Source of the DNA: Cricetomys ansorgei
Lineage: Eukaryota; Chordata; Mammalia; Rodentia; Nesomyidae
DNA length: 64,000 nt
Direction of reading: 5' to 3'
Assembly (NCBI GenBank): GCA_026225945.1
Contig: JAMJFZ010003716.1
Location: 49,199-113,198, forward strand
Made by a program: the position numbers and the translations under genes. The notes beneath the pieces are model-generated. The model was not told the DNA's origin, did no database searches, and worked only from the letters and a program-made list of their open reading frames with translations. This document shows positions 19,098-32,100 of this stretch, piece after piece (position 1 is the stretch's first letter; each line of letters starts with the position of its first letter).

Positions 19098-21763
19098 GCA
19101 CCTGAGGAAGGGTGTCAGGAGTCAGGACAGGCAGACACAGGACCACAGCAACTATGGCCTCATCAATCCTGGTGATGATAAAGGAGGAGGTGACCTGTCC
19201 TATCTGTCTGGAGCTGATGGTGGAGCCTGTGAGTGCAGATTGTGACCACAGCTTCTGCAGAGCCTGCATCACACTGAACTATGAGTCCTGCAAAAGCAAA
19301 GAAGGGGAGGGCATCTGTCCTGTGTGCCGAGTTAGTTACCCGTTTGGGAATCTGAGGTCGAATCGGCATTTGGCCAACATAGTGGAGAAACTCAAGGGGT
19401 TCAAGTCCACCCCAGAGGAGGAGCAGAAGGTGAACATCTGTGCACAACATGGAGAGAAACTGCAGCTTTTCTGTGAGAAGGACATGGTGGCCATCTGCTG
19501 GCTCTGTGAGAGATCTCAGGAGCACCGTGGTCACCAAACAGCTCTAGTTGAAGAGGTGGCCTGTGAGTACAAGGTAAGAAGAGAGAGAGTGTGGGAAACA
19601 GAGCAGGAAGCAGTAGCTGCTGGAGAATTTCGAGCTGTTGTGACTGGTCAATTACCTGAATATCATGGACTCTGTATCCTTTCTCACCTTTTCTCATTCC
19701 ATCCTTTCTTACCCTTTGAGTCCTGAAAAGACAAGATGATTGTTTTTTCCACTAATCAATTATAAGAGAATCTACCTGGACTACAAATGCTAGGATAGAA
19801 ACAAATGTTTTTTAACTGTCCCTTTAAAGTTGAAAAGCCAAGAGCAGATGAACAGCTGCTAATTTATTCCATATTTATCTCCTTTAAATGTTAACATCAG
19901 ATTTATTCATAATACACAAAATCCAGTCTAGCGACTATAGCAATATATGTAGTAAATAAATGACATGTGGCAGTGAATAGAATATGAATATATATATATA
20001 TATGGCAGGTGAAACATCTAGAAAGAGAGGAAAGAATTCCATAATTAGAGCTATGGAGATAAGTTATGTGTAGGATCATTGTTCTTAGTTGTTGTAGTTT
20101 GTTTGTTTTTTATGTACATATAAACAGGCTGTGGCAGCATGCATAAAGCCTGAAAGGGTCTGCACCAGATGCGGTCCTAGAAGTGGAAAAGGAAATGAAC
20201 ACTGCCAACGATCCGTTTCTGCTTGAGGTCGGGGTCCCAGCAGAGGTGTAGAGTCAGAGGACGAATGTCATGGGGAGAGAAAGGTTACATCCTTGTGTAC
20301 CAACAACATCCGGCAGGTCAGGGTTCTAAAGAGGAGATGTGGAGTCTGTGGGGGGTGGAGGGGCAGACAGAACACACAAATGTCTCATGAATGGGTCACA
20401 CATGCTCTTTATTCAGGCTTCTCTCTTCCTTCAAACTTCTGTCTACAGCTTTTTCCCTATATGTTCTCCATAAAACACACATATAGACATTCACATACAT
20501 CTTGTGGAAGAAGCAAAACTTCAACACATATCACACACACACACACACACCTTACCCATGCCCATCTTGTAAGCTTCCTCTTCCTTATGGCAGAAGCGAA
20601 GCTCCCACACACAGATCTTATCCACCCATCTTGCAAGCTTCCTTCCTTCTTTCTTTTTTTTTTTTTAGTAGAAGAAGCCAAGCTCCAACATACACACACA
20701 TCTCACCCGTGCATCTTATAAGCTTCCTTTATCCTATTTTTTCCCATACACCTATATACCTTTTAAACAATACCCTCTACGTATGAAGAAATTGCATTGT
20801 AATTATGACTTCTTTTTTTCCCAATGAGTGATTACAAGTTACATATTTTAAAAGCAGGTTGTTTTCAATACCTATAGCTTTTAAGGGGCACCCTGGGGCG
20901 GGGAGGGGTGGTCACTCCTAGCTACTGCCTGGAACCTCTGGCCCTGTCCGTGCCACTGCTGCCTGGGGGATGAGCCGGCGCAGAATCAAAAGACCAGACT
21001 CTGGGAGATGCATGGGCAAGCAAACTCTCTTTGTTCAGGACAAAAGGCACACTTTATACCCCCTATGACCCCTTATCACCCCCCATCCTGCTCCCATTCC
21101 TCTCTTGAGTACTATCTTGGTGAAATGTCCTCTGCCTAGGTATCAGCTTTCACATCTGTATGACCACTGCTCCTGTTTTAAATCCTGGCAGCTAGTTCTT
21201 AGGGAGGCCTTACTTCCTCCTACAAATACCCACACTTGATTGCACATGAACACCCACTTTTCCATGTACTTTTCCCCCACAATACATCTATACCCCTAAA
21301 ACAATAATTTTGTTATTTTAGATTAACAGAGTTTAAGCAAGCCAAGTATTCTCACAACCAGTTTCTATTATAGATAGCAGGTAGCCGTATTGCAGTTACT
21401 AGGAAACAAGTACACATCATAGTATCCTAACTTAACACAGTTCTTATTTAGTTAACACAGTATTAACTAGAATACTGTAAGTCAGGGGTCTTTTTGCTTT
21501 TCTTAGGTAAAGGAGAAGCTGTCTAGTCTGTATGCCACATAACCCTATGTCCCCAAGATGCACACAAAAAACTCATTAGTAATTTTATAATTGTGAGAAC
21601 TAGGAAAATATCTAATTTTCAAGGAAGTTCAAACTTAGCAGTGGGCGCTGAAACTCATTTGTTATACTTAGGCCTGTCTCTCATTGATGAAACTCATGGG
21701 GCCCTAGCAACCAGGCTTTCTTTGTTTTTGTTTGCTTAACCCTGACCAAAATAAGTCTTTAGC

Positions 21764-21815
<52 letters not shown>

Positions 21816-23018
21816 TTTCTTAGGTTACTTATTCCAAAACAACTTGGTGAAACACCCTAATCTGATGTTATAGATGTTTCAATAGAATTACCAATTTAAT
21901 TGAGTGGCACTTCCTTTTAGAAAATCACCACTGTCCGGTAACACTGTCTAGTGAGGGGTTGGAGACCCCCATAGAACTTTCATACCACAAAATAAACAAG
22001 AAAAGCACGGAAGAGGCCACCACTGTTAGACTCTATAGCAGCAAGGGCTATTTGGGTGACAAATCTCTCAGGGCATTGCCTCTCTGAGATGCATTCACTG
22101 GAGCTGCGCAAACCAATGAGCTGTCCAGTCTTGTTAAATCCATAGCAGACTGGAGGTCTTTAGTGATGGCTCTTGGTAGAACACATGACCCCAACCCTAA
22201 CCCAGAAACAATTTCAAATTGATAGTTACTTATAATTGAAAAATTAGTTTTCTCCAAGAATGTCTTACTAGGGAAATGAATCACTCTTAAGAGTAGGTCC
22301 CAAGACCAGCAGTAGATGGTGGACCAACACAAAAGAAACTCAACACATCTTTGGAGGTTCGTTCTCTGATAATGTTAAGTTAGACCACTGTTTGTTGTTG
22401 CTTTCTACCTTACAGGTCCTTTGAGTTCATATCCTGGCTTGCGTTTTTGTGAGACTCCTGTGTGTGGGGACCAGTGTGTCTCTGCATCTATATGTGTTTC
22501 CTGTGTTTTTTCTTTGGCTCTTTTCTTTATTTGGTTATTTTGTATATTCCAATGTGTTTCTTTTCCATTTCTTATATTTTATTTTATTCTGTAATTATTC
22601 CTTAGCTGCCCATTTGTTGATGTTGTTGGATTTTTTTTATTTACTTGGTTGCTTTTTTGGTTTGGTTTTCAATACAGGTTTTCCCTATATAATAGCCTTG
22701 ACTGTCCTGGAACTCACTTTGTAGACTAGGCTGGCCTTGAACTCACAAGAATCCCCCTGCCTGTGGCTCACAAGTGCTAGATTAAAGGTATGCACCACCA
22801 TCACCCAGTTGCCTGATTGTTTTCTAACAAGAGACAGAAAGGGTGTGGATGTGGATGGGAGGGGAGGAAGAAATGGGAGGAGTAGGGGGAGGGAATTCAT
22901 AATTATAATATATTGTATGTAACAAATATTTTCAGTAAGGAAAATAATTTACAAAAAAAATCCAATTAAAAAAGAAAGGAAGGAAGGAAAAGAGAAAAAG
23001 GAAGGAAGGAAGGGGAAA

Positions 23019-23103
<85 letters not shown>

Positions 23104-26100
23104 AAAAGAAAGAAAGAAAGGAAGGAAAAGAAAAAGCACGTGGCCAATGTGGTGGTACATGGTTCAATCCCAGAACTCTGGAGGGGGCTGAGATAGGTAG
23201 ATCTTTAAGTTTCGGGGTATAGTGATCCATGCAGGGATTTGTAAACCACACAGGGCTATATGGTAAGACCTAGTCTCAAAAGAAAAAAAAAAAGGTGTTG
23301 TGGAGATCATACAGTCTTGTGATAGTGATATGTGTAATATTGAGCATAAGAATGCTAACCAAAAGGGTTGCATGTAGTATATGTATACAATTATAGAAAA
23401 TATCAGAAAAACTAGCAAAACTGCCTCAGTCCTCTGATGCTGTAGAAAGTTTATACTTTGTTGGTATTAAGTATCATGGACACAACCTAATAAATTGAGC
23501 AGCCTCAGAATGCAAAACTCCTGAAAAGCCAAACAGAAAGTTATAGCTTTTTTGAGTGAGACTGATCACTCACTGCCTTTTAGAAACATATTTATTGATA
23601 GTTACATAGAATTCAATTTAGAGCAGGGCAAAGCTCCATATCAAAGCTTTGATCAAGATGTTGCTTCAAGAAACAATACAAACCACACAAAACTACAGGA
23701 CATTGTTCCCAATGGCCAATAGAGACAAGGCATCCAGGTTTGCCAGGAGTATCTTGTGACTGGGTCAGGTAGGGGCTGCAAGCCCCCCAAAAAACAGCTC
23801 ATCAATCACAGAAAACAAGTATTGACCGATCATGGATTTCTTCAAAGCCCAAGCATGTCTAAAAATAATTTCCTCTCATCTAACGATTAAGCAAAAATGC
23901 ACAGGCTTACTAATTTCCCATTTATAGTACTCGGTAAATGTATCTGTCTGTATGGGAGTTGTGTGTATGTGTGTAAGCATAAGAACTGATTGAGCAGGTG
24001 GTTGGAGAGATGGCTCAGCGGTTAAGAGCACTGGCTGCTCTTCCCGAGGTCCTGAGTTCAATTCTCAGGAACCACATGGTGGTTCAAAGCCATCTATAAT
24101 GGAATCTGATGTTCTCTTCTGGAATACAGGGGTACATACAGATAGAGCACTCATAAACAGTAATAAATAAATGTATAAATAGAAAGGGGAGAAAAGCTTA
24201 TGGGCTGTAGAGGTGGCTCAGCAGTTAAGAGCAATGGCTGCTCTTCTAGAAAAACTGGGATCAGTTCTCACACTGAAGCTCACAACTGTCTGTAACTCCA
24301 GTTCTGGGCATCTCACATCTTTACATCAATGCACATAAAATCAAATAAATTGTTTTTTAATTGATTGAGCATTACTTGAGATTTACATACTTGATGTATA
24401 TAAATCATAGCATGAGTTTTTTGTTTTTTTGTTTTTAAAGAGAGCAGTCTTAGAGTTCCTGTCTTTTCAGAAGGGTTTGTTGGTCTTTGGTTAAGAACAG
24501 CGGTCCTACTAAGCACACAGCCTGACTCCGCTGCAATTCCTTTCTCACAGGGGAAGCTGCAGGCAGCTCTGCAGAAGCAGTTGGAAAATGAGAAAACGTG
24601 TGATGAATGGCAAGTTGACCTTCAGAAGGAGAGGACTTACTGGGAGGCAAGTAGGACCCTTCCTGAGGGAGCTAGCCTGCTCTGGGAGGGACCTGGGGAA
24701 GAAGCTCCCTGGCTCTTGATTCCCTGGTAGTGGCTGAGGCCAAGAGGCCTGGATTAGTCCTCCCTACCTGTTGCCTTGGGCTGGAGCTGCAGAGTGAATG
24801 CATCACACCTGAGCCTGGCTATGTGAGGGGCTGACTCCATGGAGGGTGCTTGGTGAGAATGGCTGCTGAGTCCTGGGTTGTAGGGGGCCGATGATACCCA
24901 GGCTGTGGACGTAACCAGCTTGACAAGGATCCTGGTTTTTCCCTTAGCTAGGAGTCTGAAGCCCACCAACTGCCTTGCCCCTTTCTCATCTTTACTGCGT
25001 GGTGACAAAAGCCTCTTATCAATAATATTGTCTATTTTTGGCCTTATAGTTAAACTCAAATCTATTCCTGGGCTGGCTGGGAGAGGAGCAATGCCATCTC
25101 AAAGTAATTGTAACAGTCTTACTGGCCTTCAAGTGTTTTGGCATGTGTGAATACTATTCATGCTTTCTGTAGAGATATAAAATATTATTCTTGGTAGCTG
25201 ACCTTCCCATAGAGACACAGCCATAGTCAAGAACAGAAACTAAGTCTCAACAGTATGTTAGCAAGCTTGAAATAGCAAATAGATAATTCACCCCTGAATG
25301 CCTGCCCTCCCTTTATTTGTAGCAAGTATAGAGACCTAAAATTCAGCTATTCATTAATAGACTATTGTGTTAAGGCTACCCACTAGAACTAACCTTGAAG
25401 ATTAGAAGCCTGCAGCTAGGAGGAGATGAACACTCTCTGAACACCTGCTAGATAAGAAGTTACAGTTTTGCTATTTGAGTCAGGACAGCTTTCTGTCTTG
25501 AGGGGAGTCTTGTAACTTTTCCCCAGTGTGTGCACATTGTTAATTTTTCTCTCTTAACTTACTTCTATTTATTTTTATTTTTATTATTAAAGAAACACTC
25601 TTGCGTGTCAACATGATCATAAAGTGTACTCTATGTGTCTCTTTAAAGTGACTAAGCGTATCAACTAAAGGGTCCCATAAAAGAGTGAGGTACTGCGCTC
25701 ACTTGTCAAACTTCGTTGTTTATCCCCCTTCGTGGAGGCCAAGGACCCCTGAGTAGACTAGAGCTGGACTTGACACCCACACTGGGTCTCCCTCCTGTGC
25801 TGCTTTCTGGAGCTGACAGTTGGGGAAGATGCTTGTGAGCAGGTCACTGTTCTGATCTTGGGGTTTAGCTTCTCTCAAGGGTTCAGAGGTGGAATGAGCA
25901 GTGTTGCAGGCAGCAAAGAGTGTCTTTACAGCTGTGTGGAACTGAGCCAAACCCAGGCATCCCCCTTCAGCTCAAGTGGCCTTGGTACCCAGGAAGTAAC
26001 TAAGCCACAGGCTGCCAGCTGAGCTCCAGCGAAGAGTGCTGGACCAATCCAAGGGTTCAGACATGTCTTCAGTTGGAGGCTGAGAGCCATGGAAAACAGA

Positions 26101-29100
26101 CTTTCCAGGAGACTGTTGTCAGTGGAACAACTCGTTTTATTGAAGAAAGGGTGGTCACATTTATAGGGGAGAGGCAAGGGTTTATTGGCTAAGGCAGTGC
26201 AGGTGGAACGTCCCCATTTGCATGTGAGGGGTTCATAAGAAGACTTAGATGGTCTTAGTATCATTGGCTGTGGCCAAAGTCCTGGGAGAACCTCTTTTGC
26301 GTAGACTAAGGTCTCACATGGATCAGAGGAAGAGACTTTATAAGGTCATGTAGGGAGAAGAAAGGTCTGGCCTGCGGCCCTTCCAGCCACAGCTGTTAGG
26401 TAAACCTTGACCAAACCACATACCTTTGAAGAGGCAGTGCCCTACTATGAAGGCAGGCAATTTAGGAGCTATCTAGGATTTGTCAGAATAAGAGAGGGGA
26501 ACAGCTGAACACCTTCCACTCTCAGAGTAAGAATGTCAAAGCATGCTTCAACCTCCTCTTCGCTCTAGGACATCCCCACAGTAAAGGTGACCTAAGATAT
26601 TTGTTTTGCAATGTTATGAACAAACATTGAAAGGACACAGGTGCTTCCCTAAGATTCCCTTCCCTTTCCAATGCTCAGTTCTCCATGAGCACTCTTCAGT
26701 TGGAAGAGGTGGGGGTTTTGTTTGTTTGTTTGTTTGTTTTTCCTGTCTCCCAGTCCCTTTGGACAGACTGAATTCCTCTCTCATCCCTAAAGAACCAAAT
26801 ACAGAGCGATGTAGAAAATGTTCAGATGCAGTTTAAAGGATTGAGAGACATGCTTGACTCCATGGAGAATGATGAACTGCAGAAGCTGATGGGAGAGAAG
26901 GAAGACATTATGAAGAGGCTGGAAGAGTCTGAAAATGATCTGGAGGAGCAGAGGGTGTCAGTGACAGACCTCATCTCAGATTTGGAACATCAGTTGCAGG
27001 GCTCAACCATGGAGATGCTGCAGGTAAGACTGCAGGAGTTCCCAGCATCTGAGAGTCAGGAGACATGGAAGCCATTTCCCTCCCTCTCTGCTGCTGAGAT
27101 CTTCCTGGTGACTAGAGTGGGGTTCTATGTGTTCTGTCTGAACTCTTTCCTGAATCAGTTTCAGAGGCTGGTGTAGTAGTTAGGCTGCTGTGTGGTCTCC
27201 CCAAAGATAACATGGGGGCATATTCATAGCTGCAATCCCTGCCAGACCTCAGCAGAAGGAACCACCATCCTCTTGGCCAGGACTATACTGAGCATTCCAG
27301 CTCAGGTGTTTTTATTGATCCAGAACTCCTCAGGTATTCTACTGATAGTACATGCAGAGCATTAACAATCAAACACCCCCACATAAATCCAACACCTGCA
27401 AAGAGTACAAAATACCAAGACCTAGGGAGCCCCTCACCCAACAGTGCATGAAGCAATTATATTATACATAACTAAAAATAAACTTCTACAGCATTTCTCC
27501 TTCTCTGTATAAGCCAATCAAAAAAATTGCTTTATCTCCCCAACACAATTTAACACTACACAAGCAAAATCATGTACAAGAGAAACAAACACAATGATCG
27601 TTAATGCACGGGACCAAAAGAAACCAAGCATCTATCTATCAAGCTTTTCACAATGTCTTCAGACAGCAGAAAAACATTATCCTTGTCCAATTATCTGGAA
27701 TTCACTCATGGAATTCTGGTCTTCCCCCAAAAGGGTTGGATCTGGCTCTGCCCTCTACAGAACACACAGTTTGTCCTCCAGGCTCCAGCTGGCTTCACTC
27801 CACTGTTGCTGCTGTTCTTGGTGGTCATTCCATGGTACTGGCATCTTCAGAACTCTAGGGTCCTCTGCTGCAACTGGGCTGCACTTTCACCAATAGCCTC
27901 TCCTGGCTCTCATCATGGTGCCAAATCCCAACTTCTTTATATGTCCTCTTCAATCTGGGCCTTCAACTGCCACTGAGGCTGCACCTTCACCAATAGTCTT
28001 TCATAGGTTCTCTTCATGGTACCAAGCCTAAACTTCTCTGCATGACCCCTTCAATTTGAACCTTCAACTGCTACTGAGGCTGCACTCTTACCAGTGGCCT
28101 CTCCTGACCTCTCACAGTGCCAAGCCTCAACTGCTCTCCATGACCCCTTTATGCCTTCAAAACCAGCAGCACCTGGGTAACTTACAAGTACCAAGATAAG
28201 CTGCCAGCTGATACAACCTTGGCCAGTTCTGGAAGACAGCTTCTGTGCGCTGACCCTGAGGAAATATTTCCAGATTTTGAGATAGAGTCTGGCTTGCAGC
28301 AAAAAACAACTGATAACCTTGCCTGCAGGAAGGGTACCTCAGGGGATGGAGTTCTCCTCACCATAGCAGATGTGTCTTGTCAGGACTGCCTCACCGTAAT
28401 CTGGACCACTTGTCTTTCTCTTAGTCAGGTTTTCAGAAAAACAAAACGAAACAAAAACCTGTTCAGTTTAAGCAACTTTTGGGTCCCAAATCGTGGCTTC
28501 CACAAAGGCAGGGGTTCCTGGACCAGTAGGAAGAATATCTGGCAAAATCTTGGCAGTTTGCCATTCTTTTTTACCACTGCTACAGGGAAAAATATACTTT
28601 TCTTGATAAACCTCAAACACAAGACCCACTTGGGCTTTACACACACACACAAAGGCATCAACAAATTCAGTTTATAGAAAAGTATGCTCTAGTTTCCTTT
28701 TCCCATGCCCTGGCTACCAGCAGCTGTGAGAAAGAGCATTAGCTCCATGATCAGGAAAAGACGTGGAAACCTTGTTTCTTTCCTGCTCCCAGCTGAATTT
28801 TTTGTTTTTGCCATGAAAATGTCTCTCTCTAAAGGCCTCTATCCTATGGCTCTCACTTTTGATCCCTCATTCACAAATTTTGCTTCATAGAGGCTTATTT
28901 CCTTCCTCACTCTCCTCTTCCTTTAGAAGACTTCTACTCGTTATTTTTGCATATATATAATCTGTGTCCTATAGGAGCTACCCTGAGCATCCTTTACCAA
29001 ACTCTGTGAGGTCTGGAGTTTCTTCCTTGTCTCCAAGTTGGATGAACATGACTTCGGGCCCCCTGTTGCAGGCTCTTGTTGTAGTAATAGTACACTGCCG

Positions 29101-32100
29101 TGGTAGCTCAGGATGGAAGACACAAAGGCATTTTTATAGGTGCACACCTTGCCAGACCTCAGCAGAAGGAAGAACCTTTCTTATGAGCACTGGAACCCTT
29201 AGTGTTCCAGCTCAGATGTGTATTGATCCAGAACTCCTTGAGTGTCCTACTGATAGTACATGCAGATTATTAGCAACCACACATCCCCCACATAAATCCA
29301 ACACAATACAAAACAATGCAAACACTACAAAATGCCAAATGTACCACATTTGCAAAAAGGATAGAAAGGAAAGGAAACAACAAAACAAAACAACAAAACC
29401 TGTTCATCGTAGAATTCCCTAAGTGAGATTAGATTTTAAATAGAGGGCCAAGGATACAGAAATGTGAGTGTCCAGGTCAAGGTGTGGGCCTGTCCACCAT
29501 TCCCCCATCATTATGTGGGTTGCAGTCTCATTCTTAAGGTAGTCTGACAAGGAATGAAAGTACTGAGATCATTAGCAGACCAGCTGCCCCTCTGGCTAGA
29601 GCTGTTTTCCTCTTTACAGCATGAGATTCCTGGAGAAAATCCCATTGCTCTGGGTCATGGTTTCAACAGTTTGATAATCAAAGTGAGAAGAGACACGGGT
29701 GACTCTAGCTTATGCTCTCTTCCTGCACTCCCAGTTACAGAGAGAGAAGAAATAGAGAGGCATGGAGGTGGGTGGAGATCTGGTGAGTTGGTTTTTAGTA
29801 TCAGACACCCTAAGCTCCTGGTCCTTGTGACTTTTTTATTATTAATATATTAAATTCAGCTTAAATGACTGAAATAATGTGAAATCAGCTGCCCATACAC
29901 GTCAGTTGCATGGAAAATAATGGGCAGCAAATGTGTAGTGCTGGAGCCCCAATACCCTGGCAATGAGGTTGAAGTCTGTCAAGGTTCCAGACTCCCCAGC
30001 GGGGAACTTCGGCTTACCAGCCATTCTGCCCCTTCCTCCCCTTTGCTGTAATGGCGACAAAAGTCTTTCATTATGTCTGCATGGCCTAGTAATACCTTAG
30101 CTGGCCGGTGTTAGCTGAGAAGGAGAAGCGGCCATTTTTTACTCAAAAGTAATTGTCGTTGTAAGATATCTTGCAGGCTTCTAAGTCCTGGCATGTGTAA
30201 AGCTACCCATTCATATTGATAGTAAGAGATAGAAGCAAAAGGAGCCTACATAGAGAAAAAATAATCTGTACCTAACAGCTAAAAACTATAAAATAAAAAC
30301 CTTCTTTGCCTACATGGCACTCTGCTCTCTTTGAGGCAGACAGAGATATTATTCAGCTAACAGTATTAAGTCAAATGTTCTTTCTTAGCAAAACAAGATA
30401 ACCTCAAAGTTTGTAAGTCTGCAGGAGGAAGGACACCTGGCTCCTCCCCCCTGGGCGTGACTGCATCTACATATGAAACCAGTTCCTCTGAAGACCTGAG
30501 AAACATCTGCATACCAAAAAACTGTATTTGGCTTTTTAAACCTCTGGCCAGAGCAATTCTCTCTCTTTCTGGTGTGGCCCTTTCCCTGGTAATGTATATT
30601 GTAAGTCTCTCCCTCCTCTTCTTGGTGTGGTTTTTCCATTGACAAGGTACATTGCATTGTCAGTCTCTCTCTCTCTTGCCCCTCTCCTTTTCTTAACATG
30701 TACACTGTCAATTCCTCTATTAAAAACGCTCCTGTGTTTTACTTCTAAAGCATGTTCCACATGTCATTTCAAAGTGCGATCGTGCGTGTCATTTCCTTGG
30801 GTTCCATAAAAGAACGAACTACCCTGTTCGTTTGTCATTCTTCATGTTTCCTGTGCTCCTACTCCCTCCTGCGTAGAGTTTCCATGAACCCATTTGTGGG
30901 AAAGGCTGGTTCCCTCCACAGTGTAGTATGACTAGAGTCATGTGTTTAGGTGTATGTTTGTATGCTCAGAAAACCCTATGTAAGCTTTCAAAACTACTAT
31001 TTCTTCATCTCTTGTCTCTAGCCTTGTGTTATGAGACAGAATATAGTGTTTTAGCATACATGAAAGTGAAATAAAGAGCCATGCATGGAAATTACATCAT
31101 GTTTTGGAGAACCGTGTGTGACTGACTTAAGTCTCTTTTGACTTTATCTCTGGGACCAGTGAAAGGGTGACCAGGGTTTGCAAGAACAGGCAGAACATGT
31201 TATTAACTGTGTTTTCTCTCTTCTCCCTAGGGTGTGAATAATGTCCTAACAAGGTATGTCTGGGCTGATAGGGAAGGATAGACCTATTGTATGGTGAGAA
31301 TTATTTAGTATTCAGCTGAAAGGATTTAAGAAATGTGGAACCTAGGAATTCACCTGAGGGCTAGCAGTCACATGTAGGGGAGATGCCTCCTATTGAGAGA
31401 TGCCTTCCCAAGTACAGCCATTAACAGTACTCTTCAGTCTCCTCCCCACCCACAGGGAAATTACCATTAAGCTTAACACTTATCAGCAGGATTCTTCCTT
31501 CCCTGGCATACCAGGCGCCACCCCGTCTCAAGGACGGCTAGTCCAAGGGCACGGATTGATCACCCCCTCCCCCCATCCCGCTCCCTCGCTCAGGCGCAAA
31601 CTCCCAACGGATTAGTCTAACACAGAGAGCTCTGAGCCAATCAGAGCTGCACAAGCCCCCATCCCCAGACTCCTTTCCCCAGAACCCCATAAAAGTGCCT
31701 TGGGGGAAGGAATCGGGCCCACCATGCTTATCTCCTGCTTGGGAATAGGCGAGACCCGACGCACCGGGTAAAAATAAAGCCTCGTGCGTTTTGCAGCAGT
31801 TTGGAATGTCTCGTGGTTCCTTAGACGTCCGCAGGCTAGCCCTAACACAGCCAGAAGAAATATCTCTCGGGTTTCTGGGGAATTCAGATGTAGTGTTATA
31901 CTGAAGTTCTAGCATGAAGGCCGAGGAGAAAGGCAGGGTCTGAGTGTTTTTCAACTACTGAGAGTAGATTAGATTCTCTTTTTGGGGACTGGGTTATGGG
32001 GAGTTACAGAGTCAGGCTCAGTAGTGGGATGAGGAAATGGAGCCACGGGTGCTTTCCTATTCCCTGGGGATCAATCATGCTGTCCCGCTGTGTGCTTATG

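Noticed and set aside
20293..20786. Frames rich in His/Thr near 20.3-20.8 kb
   Set aside because: They come from CA-rich repeat sequence of interspersed repeat copy B.
22932..23251. Phe/Leu/Ser-rich minus-strand reading frames
   Set aside because: They are translations of the (GAAA)n microsatellite.
24647..24656. Alternative GT donor GCAA/GTAGGA after Trim30 exon 3
   Set aside because: Using it would break the frame into exon 4. The paralogue has the same arrangement, and Trim34 has no GT there at all.
31396..31954. 138-codon minus-strand frame over the GC-rich intron 5 block
   Set aside because: The block has LTR features on the + strand; the frame reflects GC-rich composition.
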